DNA of 12,155 nucleotides from an uncultured Bacilli bacterium (GTDB taxonomy: Bacteria > Bacillota_I > Bacilli_A > RF39 > UBA660). This document shows positions 1-5,958 of this stretch, one piece after another. The first letter of the stretch is position 1. Every line of letters begins with the position of its first letter. Made by a program: the position numbers and the translations under genes. Where the stretch lies: the NCBI GenBank assembly GCA_947628325.1, contig CANQZL010000027.1, forward strand, positions 1 through 12,155. Direction: 5' to 3'. The notes under the pieces are model-generated. The model had not been told where the DNA came from. It ran no database searches and saw only the letters and a program-made list of their open reading frames with translations.

Positions 1-176
1 TTAATAAATTTTAATTGACTTCCTTCTTTACTAACAAGTTCAAAATTTAAATAAACTTGTAAAGTATACTTAGCAGACCCATCCTCATTTGAAACTGCGT
101 AAACATTGGGTAATAAATTTAAAGTCATTCCAAGGCATAATACTAGTACTGATATATAACTAATAATTTTTTTCAT
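1..176 (-). CDS. Secreted protein, N-terminal part only (cut by window edge)
   Basis: An ATG at 176-174 opens a frame of 58 codons that runs off the window without a stop, so only the N-terminus is visible. Residues 1-27 form a classical Sec signal peptide: basic start MKK, a hydrophobic core (ISVLVLCLGM), and a cleavage site after Val-Tyr-Ala at residue 27. The mature part begins VSNEDG and then shows a possible beta strand (YTLQVYLNF). The SD-like AGGAAAG lies a few bases upstream, and a good promoter (TTGATT, 17 bases, TATAAT) sits at 206-234, just past the rmuC terminator, so it is probably its own transcription unit. There is no lipobox, because the only Cys is inside the hydrophobic core. 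I do not recognise the family. Secretion is well supported; function is unknown. Confidence 0.75.
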   Translation of the reverse strand, partial: MKKIISYISVLVLCLGMTLNLLPNVYAVSNEDGSAKYTLQVYLNFELVSKEGSQLKFI

Positions 177-205
177 TTTACTTTCCTACCTTACTATATG
201 TATTA

Positions 206-234
206 ATTATATATTTTTTTTAAAATAAAATCAA
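206..234 (-). promoter_or_regulatory. Sigma-A type promoter of the secreted-protein gene
   Basis: On the minus strand, TTGATT (234-229) is followed after exactly 17 bases by a perfect TATAAT (211-206). The predicted start of transcription near 199 leaves a leader of about 20 bases containing the AGGAAAG ribosome site before the ATG at 176. The flanks are very AT-rich, which raises the chance of a random match, but the spacing and position after a terminator support it. Confidence 0.6.
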
Positions 235-262
235 TATCGTTAAAAATAGAAGTGTATAATTC

Positions 263-298
263 AAACAAAAAAGAATGACTATTATCATTATCATTCTT
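263..298 (-). terminator. Rho-independent terminator after rmuC, overlapping its stop codon
   Basis: On the minus strand the arms AAGAATGA (298-291) and TCATTCTT (278-271) form a perfect 8 bp stem, followed by a run of T (272-267). The left arm includes the rmuC stop codon, so the hairpin begins inside the coding end. The 12-base loop contains further in-frame stop codons (see findings). It closes the VTT-rmuC unit before the next promoter. Confidence 0.8.
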
Positions 299-1367
299 CT
301 TCATCTTTATGTTCTATTAAACCAATATCAACACTATTTATTGAGTCAAATCTTTTAGTTATTTTTTCTGTTGTTATATTAATATCTTTTATATCTTTAG
401 TTACTGTATCTATACTACGAGATAGTTTATCCCATCTTTCACGATATTTATTAAATTCTTTACTTAGTTTATTTAATTCAATATGAATAATTTGCGCATA
501 TTTATCTCTTTCAATATTTTTTAAAATCATTTGAATAATAGTTAAAGTACTCATTAAGGTAGTAGGACTTGTTATCCACACTCTTTTTTGATAAGAATAA
601 GTTAATAAGTCTTCATGATAAGCATTTATTTCAGCAAATATAGCTTCAGCAGGTAAAAACATAATTGCTTCATCAGCAGTTTCTCCTGGTATTATATATT
701 TACTAGCAATAGCATCAATATGTTTTTTGACATCAGTTTTAAATAATTTAGTAGCCATTTCTCTTTCTGCTTGAGATAATTTTTTATCAGTCATTCTCTC
801 ATAATTTTCTAAAGGAAATTTACTATCTATACAGATAGTTCCAAGTGGTTCTGGTGCATATAAAATGGAATCGGCTATACTTCCATTACTCATAGTATGT
901 TGTAAGTCATATATTTTACCAGTTTTATCACCAAAAACACTTGTTAGGATATAGTTTAAGTTAACTTCACCAAAGATACCTCTTGTTTTTTTATCAGTTA
1001 AAACACTTTGCAGACCAACTATTTCTGAAGATAAACTGTCTATTTTCTTTTGAGCTTCATCTATTTTAGTTAATCTTTCTAATATATTATTAAATGTTTT
1101 ATTAGTTTTTTCAAAATTTTGATCTATTCTTTCATTAACTTTTTCGTTAATTAAAAGAAGTTTATTTTCAATATTTTCATTTAGTTTATTAAAATCTTCT
1201 GTTAAATATTTATTAATATCAAATTTAAAATCTCCTAAATCTTTATTAATATTTTTTTCTAATTTACCTAGTCTTTCAACAATATCTTTATCATCATCTT
1301 TTTTTAATAATATTAATATTGCTAAAATAATTAATATTATTAGTAATACAATTATTATATAATCCAT
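291..1367 (-). CDS. rmuC: RmuC-family DNA recombination protein
   Basis: This 358-residue protein has the usual RmuC layout: an N-terminal membrane anchor (about residues 3-21), a long charged coiled-coil region (about 25-120) and the conserved RmuC domain (about 120-345). Recognisable motifs are KKTRGIFGE (126-134), the DSKFPLENY segment (181-189) that matches the family's iDSKvsL motif, the LPAEAIFAE stretch (238-246) and the ITSPTTLMSTL segment (265-275). In Escherichia coli, RmuC limits inversions at short inverted repeats, and the fold is related to restriction-type nucleases; the activity here is by homology only. The ATG lies two bases after the stop of the upstream VTT gene, and its SD GAGAGG is inside the last codons of that gene, so the two are translationally coupled. 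The gene ends in a TGA followed by more in-frame stops. Confidence 0.92.
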   Translation of the reverse strand: MDYIIIVLLIILIILAILILLKKDDDKDIVERLGKLEKNINKDLGDFKFDINKYLTEDFNKLNENIENKLLLINEKVNERIDQNFEKTNKTFNNILERLTKIDEAQKKIDSLSSEIVGLQSVLTDKKTRGIFGEVNLNYILTSVFGDKTGKIYDLQHTMSNGSIADSILYAPEPLGTICIDSKFPLENYERMTDKKLSQAEREMATKLFKTDVKKHIDAIASKYIIPGETADEAIMFLPAEAIFAEINAYHEDLLTYSYQKRVWITSPTTLMSTLTIIQMILKNIERDKYAQIIHIELNKLSKEFNKYRERWDKLSRSIDTVTKDIKDINITTEKITKRFDSINSVDIGLIEHKDEEE

Positions 1368-1369
1368 TT

Positions 1370-1966
1370 TTAGTACCTCTCATCTATATTAAATTTTTTA
1401 TTTATAAAACGACTGAATAAGTAAGCTACTATTAATAGTAATATTGATTTACATAAAATTATTGGATTAGTTAAACTTTCTACTAAGTTAGCACCTATAT
1501 ATCCCCAAAATAGGACAATAAATATTTTACCAATAATAAGTGAATATAAATATTTTTTTAAAGGAATATTTGATAAGGCTGCACCTAAGTTAATAAAAAA
1601 TGATGGTGCAAAAGGAATAGCTATAATTAATACTAATTGGTTAAATTTTAATTTAGAAATTGATTTAATTAGTTTTTCTAAACTTTTTTTACCTTTTATT
1701 TTTCTTTGAACAAATTTTTTTAAACTTTTTCTACTTAAGTAAAACATTGTAAAACCACCTAAGGTTGTAAATATCCAAGATATAAAACATCCTATTATTG
1801 GTCCTACTGTTAAAACGTTAACAGTTATAAAAGCAAATAAAGGTAAAAAAGCTAATGTTCCTTCTAAGAATATTAATATACAACTTAGAATTGGAGCTAA
1901 TAAACCTAAACTTAATAGTACTTCATCTATCCATTCATTTATTTGTCCAAAAATATCCATAAACAT
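1370..1966 (-). CDS. VTT-domain (TVP38/TMEM64 family) membrane protein
   Basis: A polytopic membrane protein of 198 residues from the ATG at 1966. Hydrophobic segments lie at about 18-35, 40-75, 110-135, 140-162 and 168-187. The central motif IPFAPSFFINLGAALSNI (about 117-134), followed by a Lys-Lys-Tyr and a Gly-rich helix ending in WGYIGANL, is the VTT signature of the TVP38/TMEM64 proteins, relatives of DedA. Family members are proposed lipid scramblases or transporters in the cytoplasmic membrane; the substrate cannot be read from sequence. Start choice is uncertain: GTG at 1969, ATG at 1966 and ATG at 1960 are in frame and none has a clear SD. A strong promoter directly in front suggests a nearly leaderless transcript, which fits. 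It is coupled to rmuC downstream with a two-base gap. Confidence 0.85.
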   Translation of the reverse strand: MFMDIFGQINEWIDEVLLSLGLLAPILSCILIFLEGTLAFLPLFAFITVNVLTVGPIIGCFISWIFTTLGGFTMFYLSRKSLKKFVQRKIKGKKSLEKLIKSISKLKFNQLVLIIAIPFAPSFFINLGAALSNIPLKKYLYSLIIGKIFIVLFWGYIGANLVESLTNPIILCKSILLLIVAYLFSRFINKKFNIDERY

Positions 1967-1975
1967 CACATTTAT

Positions 1976-2004
1976 ATTATAGTTTATGGAAATATAAAAG
2001 ACAA
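1976..2004 (-). promoter_or_regulatory. Strong promoter giving a near-leaderless mRNA for the VTT-rmuC unit
   Basis: On the minus strand, TTGTCT (2004-1999), a 17-base spacer and a perfect TATAAT (1981-1976) are seen. Transcription would be expected to start near 1969, three bases before the ATG at 1966 and nine before the ATG at 1960. No SD precedes either codon, in line with leaderless or very short-leader initiation. The promoter lies in the gap between the rhodanese and VTT genes, so VTT-rmuC need not depend on read-through from upstream. Confidence 0.65.
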
Positions 2005-2032
2005 TAAAACATCTTTTTAAAATGTAAACTTA

Positions 2033-2287
2033 TTAGTTATTATCTTTAGAAACATATGTTACATCGTATCCATAAAATTCTAATATATTAGTAGCTTTTT
2101 TAGATTTAATACCTCCATTACAATATAAGAAATATTTTTTATTTTTATCTAGTAATTCTTTATGGTTAATTAGTAATGTTTCATAAGGAATATGTTTACT
2201 ATTTTTTACAATGTTACTGGAGTTATTATTTATATCAATAAATTCACCCATATATTCTTGATAATCTTTCAAGAGAATTTTTTTCAT
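2033..2287 (-). CDS. Minimal single-domain rhodanese-like protein
   Basis: An 84-residue protein from the ATG at 2287. The active-site loop is visible as YCNGGIKSKKATNIL: Cys56 followed by N-G-G-I-K and then Ser, matching the rhodanese CxxGxxS pattern with the nucleophilic Cys at the end of a beta strand (KKYFLYC). After it comes a helix and the GYDVTYV strand typical of the fold. The usual region around DVR and GHIPGA is degenerate (FIDINNNSS, then SKHIPYETLL), so the conserved Arg is missing, and the C-terminal GG..W segment is absent. Rhodanese domains of this type carry persulfide sulfur or act as sulfur-relay partners; the acceptor is unknown. A GTG 12 bases further upstream is also in frame, but it overlaps the GGGTGAT ribosome site, so I prefer the ATG. 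It follows the T4SS terminator and is probably unrelated to that system. Confidence 0.78.
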   Translation of the reverse strand: MKKILLKDYQEYMGEFIDINNNSSNIVKNSKHIPYETLLINHKELLDKNKKYFLYCNGGIKSKKATNILEFYGYDVTYVSKDNN

Positions 2288-2290
2288 TAA

Positions 2291-2297
2291 ATCACCC
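2291..2297 (-). promoter_or_regulatory. Ribosome binding site that fixes the rhodanese start
   Basis: GGGTGAT on the minus strand pairs with the GATCACC part of the 16S rRNA 3' end. Its first Gs lie seven bases from the ATG at 2287. The competing GTG codon at 2299 overlaps this site and has no SD of its own. Confidence 0.55.
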
Positions 2298-2310
2298 ACT
2301 ATATTTTATG

Positions 2311-2347
2311 AAATAAAAAAGAGATGAACTAATTTATTAGTCATCTC
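2311..2347 (-). terminator. Strong rho-independent terminator at the end of the T4SS block
   Basis: On the minus strand GAGATGA (2347-2341) pairs with TCATCTC (2327-2321). The stem continues, after one bulged T, with CTAA/TTAG around a TAAA tetraloop, and is followed by TTTTTTATTT. The virD4 stop codon lies in the upper stem, so the terminator begins within the last codons. It separates the secretion genes from the rhodanese gene. Confidence 0.88.
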
Positions 2348-5102
2348 CAAAAAAGTCATCAAAGAATTCATCATCTGATATTAAGTTTTTATTATTTATA
2401 ACTACTTTATCTGGATCAATATTAACATTTGGTTTTTCTTCGGTAGCTGGTTTAATATTTGGTATTTCTTCTGGAGTATTATTAGAAGGTATTGAAGTAT
2501 TATAAATATTAAGACTTTCAATTGAGTTTTCTTTATTATTTGCAGTATTATAATGAATAGTATGATTAGCTTTTTCATTATTATTAGAAATGTCTACTAT
2601 AGAGTTGTATTTTTCTTCTATAGGTTGTTCTATTTCTTTTTTTAATGGTTCAACAATATTAGGAACATTGTTGTAAATGTTATAGCTTTGATTATTAGTT
2701 TTTACAACAGCACCACTATTATAATTTGGTTGAATAACAGAAGCACTTTCAACTTTTGGAAGTTGTTCAAAGTCATAATCTTCTTCATCTACAGGGCTAC
2801 TTGTTGCAATAGCAACATTGGCTTTTTCTGGTCCTATAGATATTTCATTTTGAGTTGGATTATTATATTTTTCTTCATAATAGTTATTTTTTTCTTCTGG
2901 TTCACTAAAAATATTATAATCTTCTTTAAAACTTGGAATTGCTTCAACATCTTTTATAGTTTTTTCAGGAATATGGGTTTCTAAAGATGTTGGCAAATCA
3001 CTATTATATTCTAATTTATCAGTATTTATTGTCTGATTATTTTCAGGTTCTTTTTCGTTTGTTTCCAAAGATGGTAAATCAAGTAGATTTTCTTTTTCAA
3101 CTTTTTCTTCACTATTATTTTTAAGTTTATTTTGTTCTTCTTTTTGACGTGCTTCTTCAGCATCTAATTCGGCTATTTTTCTATCAATATCTTTCATCAT
3201 AGCATCTAAATCAAGTCCACCACTCAAGCCACCAAACATATCATTATCGTCACTTGATGGAGGCAAACCAAAGGAATCATTATTAATAGAATATGGTGAA
3301 GGTGGCATATTAAAGCCTGAGCTCATACCCATAGGATTTCTAAAAGGATTATTATCAAATGAATCAGAAGATCCTTTTTCACTTAAAGAATTCTTTATTT
3401 TTTCACTTTTCTTTTTCTTGGTAAATTCTTTAACATCAAAAAGTTCTACTTTCTTTATTTCTCTTTTAGGATATGATGCTTCTATTTTTGGATGTCCCCA
3501 ATCCATTTTAAAATTTGGTGTATATTTTGTCTTAAATGGAGACATACGCCATCTTATTATTATAGCTTCAAATAGTTTTAATTTTTGCAAATCAGTAACT
3601 GTTACTAATGGAGTTGAAGAAGTTTTTTCTTTTTCACCAGATTTTACTTCTCCACACATTTTACTTATTTCTTCAAGAGCAGCAAGTTCAGTACTTATTA
3701 GATAAACTAAATTACCACAGTTACCTTTAATAGTTTCAGCATCTTCATTTCCATAAACACTTTTTAGTTGAGCAAAGTTTTGAATTATGAAGGTAAATCT
3801 TATCGAACGAGAACGAGCAGCTGTAACCATAGTTGTAACATCTTTTAATGGTGGCATATTGGCAAACTCATCAAGAATAAAATTTGTTCTAAAAGGAAGT
3901 TTACCACCATTTGATTGAGCTACATCTATTAATGTTTCATAACATTGTTTTATAAAAATTGTTGCTAAGCCATGATAAGTTGTTTTTTCATCATGGATAA
4001 CTATGAAAACTGCTGTTTTTTCTTTACCTATTTTACGCATATCAAAGTCGCTATAAGCAAGCATTTCAGATAAGTTTTCACGAGATGCAAATAATCTTAT
4101 CTTTTGTCTAAATACAGATAATATACCACCTTTGGTATCAGCTGGAGCATTAATAGTGTTAGACGCAAAAACATAAGCATTAGATGCTTCTCCTTTTAAA
4201 GTAAAATATTCTTTAATATAGTTACTAGAAGCAAATTTTTCTTCACCAACGGTACTCATATAGTTGATTGAGTTTAAATTTATTTCTTCTATTTTGGCAT
4301 CTTCAAATAATCCTAATGCTAATCCTGAAAAATAATCGGCAGCTGATTTTTCCCAGAATGGTTCACCTTTATTATTTGGATCATACAAAATATTTAATCC
4401 TACGTCATCTAATAATTCTGTTGCCTTATCAAAATTACCATCTTTATAATATTGGTATGGTAAAGTTAATGGATTCCATGAATTACCATTTTGTGGTTCA
4501 CGAAAGTTTAAAATAACAACATTATAGCCTCTTTGTTTCATATATTCACTTGATGCTTTAAATATTTCACCTTTAGGGTCTGTAATTATCATACTTTCGC
4601 CTTTTTTTATTAATAATTCAACCATTGGTTCAACAACTGTTTGTGATTTACCTGAACCAGTAGAACCTATTACTAAGTTATGATATTCACCATTATCTAC
4701 CCATAATCTTTTACCATCATTTACAAGAGGTATTCCAGCAACTTTTGATTCTTTAGCTAAAGGATCTGCTACTTCTACATCTTTATCATTTTTTATCTCA
4801 CGTTCTTTAGCCCATCTTGAATATCCTTTATTATCTTTATCGCCTATTTCAAAACCAAAACCACTTTTCTTTTCAATGTTTAATGAGGAAACACTTGTAA
4901 ATATAACAATTAGAAAAATGAAAAAAAGCAGTAATGTTGCACCTAAATGTTTTGTAAATCCAGGTATAGGATTCAAGCCATAAAATGCCCCAGTAGTACT
5001 AAAGGAACTAATATTAGTTGTAGCTAAAGCACAAAGATATAATAAGAAAGCAGCAAAAATACTAAACATTATTAAATCTTTAGCTGATATACGAAATTTC
5101 AC
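2337..5102 (-). CDS. virD4: VirD4/TraG-type T4SS coupling ATPase with a long disordered tail
   Basis: A 921-residue coupling protein, which brings substrate (usually relaxase-DNA, sometimes protein effectors) to the secretion channel. Two N-terminal membrane helices (about 10-29 and 52-72) precede the ATPase. Walker A is GSTGSGKS (146-153), ITDPKGEI (173-180) follows, Walker B is NFILDEF (407-413), and the next motif RSRSIRFTFIIQN (430-442) is typical of VirD4/TraG. The region between the Walker motifs carries the alpha-helical insertion of the family. Residues from about 565 to 921 are unlike the normal short C-terminus: Asn/Glu/Ser/Pro-rich, with one charged helix near 635-670 (DAEEARQKEEQNK) and ending DDEFFDDFFGDD. 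The start is GTG, chosen because GGGGTGA lies seven bases upstream and no ATG precedes Met12. Last gene of the block, 74 bases after the lipoprotein gene. Confidence 0.93.
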   Translation of the reverse strand: MKFRISAKDLIMFSIFAAFLLYLCALATTNISSFSTTGAFYGLNPIPGFTKHLGATLLLFFIFLIVIFTSVSSLNIEKKSGFGFEIGDKDNKGYSRWAKEREIKNDKDVEVADPLAKESKVAGIPLVNDGKRLWVDNGEYHNLVIGSTGSGKSQTVVEPMVELLIKKGESMIITDPKGEIFKASSEYMKQRGYNVVILNFREPQNGNSWNPLTLPYQYYKDGNFDKATELLDDVGLNILYDPNNKGEPFWEKSAADYFSGLALGLFEDAKIEEINLNSINYMSTVGEEKFASSNYIKEYFTLKGEASNAYVFASNTINAPADTKGGILSVFRQKIRLFASRENLSEMLAYSDFDMRKIGKEKTAVFIVIHDEKTTYHGLATIFIKQCYETLIDVAQSNGGKLPFRTNFILDEFANMPPLKDVTTMVTAARSRSIRFTFIIQNFAQLKSVYGNEDAETIKGNCGNLVYLISTELAALEEISKMCGEVKSGEKEKTSSTPLVTVTDLQKLKLFEAIIIRWRMSPFKTKYTPNFKMDWGHPKIEASYPKREIKKVELFDVKEFTKKKKSEKIKNSLSEKGSSDSFDNNPFRNPMGMSSGFNMPPSPYSINNDSFGLPPSSDDNDMFGGLSGGLDLDAMMKDIDRKIAELDAEEARQKEEQNKLKNNSEEKVEKENLLDLPSLETNEKEPENNQTINTDKLEYNSDLPTSLETHIPEKTIKDVEAIPSFKEDYNIFSEPEEKNNYYEEKYNNPTQNEISIGPEKANVAIATSSPVDEEDYDFEQLPKVESASVIQPNYNSGAVVKTNNQSYNIYNNVPNIVEPLKKEIEQPIEEKYNSIVDISNNNEKANHTIHYNTANNKENSIESLNIYNTSIPSNNTPEEIPNIKPATEEKPNVNIDPDKVVINNKNLISDDEFFDDFFGDD

Positions 5103-5109
5103 AGATTGT

Positions 5110-5116
5110 TCACCCC
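5110..5116 (-). promoter_or_regulatory. Ribosome binding site selecting the GTG start of virD4
   Basis: GGGGTGA on the minus strand ends seven bases before the GTG at 5102. The protein begins directly with basic residues and the first membrane helix, so no earlier or later start fits better. Confidence 0.6.
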
Positions 5117-5176
5117 AAATCTATTTTTATTATACTATATATTATTTATAATTTGTTAGTCTTTTATTTAACTATA

Positions 5177-5923
5177 CTAACGCTTTGACAACTTAGAAAT
5201 TATTATAACAAATATTAAGAAGATTGCAATAGCACAAACAGCAACAAGAACTGGATGTTTATTTAAGAATTTTGAAAATTCACTTTTTTCTTTAGATGAT
5301 GGAGAAGTACTAGGATTTTCAGATGGATTTGATGGTTCTTGTTGCTCTTTATGATTATCTAGTTTTAAATGAATACTCTTTCTTGTTGTAGTAGTAAAAT
5401 TCCATGTATAAGTATTGTTATTTACTGAATCAGCATTATGTTCTAATACTTTATAATCAGTTGAAATATTTACTTTAACTTCTGATAAGGAAGGATAATT
5501 ATTAAAAAATAACATTCCTCCATTATCTGTGGATAATTCAATTGTTTCTTTAGAATTATCTGTTATTATAGAATAAGATTGAAAAGCGTTTTTAAGAGTT
5601 TGAGAGTTTAAATAATCATTTAGACTAAATGTGTATCGATAATTAAAGATATATCCATTATTGTATGTTTGTTCTGTTCTATTGTAATATTTAATTCCTG
5701 TAACTTGTTCATCTGGTTCTGTATCAGCTACTATAGTATCAGCATATATAGGAATAAATTTTCTAAATTGATTATATGTTTGTTCTTTTGTTAGACCATT
5801 TTCTATAGGAGCATTTATTACAACTTCTTCTTCTATCTTGTCATTGGAAATATTTATATTGACATTAGCAGTACAGCCACATAATAAGAATGAAACGATA
5901 ACGAGTAAAAATATTTTTTTCAT
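5177..5923 (-). CDS. Lipoprotein with an additional C-terminal membrane helix, T4SS-associated
   Basis: A 248-residue protein. The N-terminus (MKKIFLLVIVSFLL) is a lipoprotein signal with Cys17 in the lipobox L-C-G-C; the Cys at -2 is unusual but tolerable. Mature residues 18-190 look like a beta-rich, Asn/Thr-rich extracytoplasmic domain. A Ser/Pro/Asn linker follows (about 193-215) and then a membrane helix at 223-243 ending in KLSKR. The protein would thus be anchored at both ends on the outer face. The start is well defined by AAAGGAG nine bases upstream of the ATG. It sits between the wall hydrolase (35-base gap) and virD4, so a structural or scaffold role in the outer part of the T4SS is a reasonable inference. 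The lipobox followed by a short VNINI strand recalls LppM-like lipoproteins, but I cannot assign a family. Confidence 0.8.
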   Translation of the reverse strand: MKKIFLLVIVSFLLCGCTANVNINISNDKIEEEVVINAPIENGLTKEQTYNQFRKFIPIYADTIVADTEPDEQVTGIKYYNRTEQTYNNGYIFNYRYTFSLNDYLNSQTLKNAFQSYSIITDNSKETIELSTDNGGMLFFNNYPSLSEVKVNISTDYKVLEHNADSVNNNTYTWNFTTTTRKSIHLKLDNHKEQQEPSNPSENPSTSPSSKEKSEFSKFLNKHPVLVAVCAIAIFLIFVIIISKLSKR

Positions 5924-5958
5924 ATTATTTAACTCCTTTCAATATTTTTAATTATATT

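Noticed and set aside
273..293. Fur-box-like string (GATAATGATAAT on the minus strand)
   Set aside because: It covers two of three hexamers only, lies in the rmuC terminator loop and is well upstream of the next -35, so chance in AT-rich DNA is more likely.
291..1367. Genetic code 4 (TGA as Trp), as in Mycoplasma-type bacteria
   Set aside because: All Trp codons in the genes are TGG and no gene needs TGA read-through; the only terminal TGA is backed by other stops.
1999..2030. Possible weak terminator after the rhodanese gene
   Set aside because: The stem (ACAT/ATGT with a mismatch) is too short and has no proper T run.
2688..2984. Plus-strand open frame inside virD4
   Set aside because: It is antisense to the Asn/Glu/Ser-rich tail, which gives a Phe/Ile-rich shadow; there is no family motif and a confident gene lies opposite.
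5129..5134. TATAAT before virD4
   Set aside because: There is no -35 at a fitting distance and the surroundings are almost pure AT, so I do not call a promoter.
5177..5260. Sortase-type anchor at the end of the lipoprotein
   Set aside because: The hydrophobic helix with basic end resembles one, but no LPxTG-like motif precedes it.
5951..5956. TATAAT between the hydrolase and lipoprotein genes
   Set aside because: No -35 and a short 35-base gap; co-transcription with the hydrolase is simpler.
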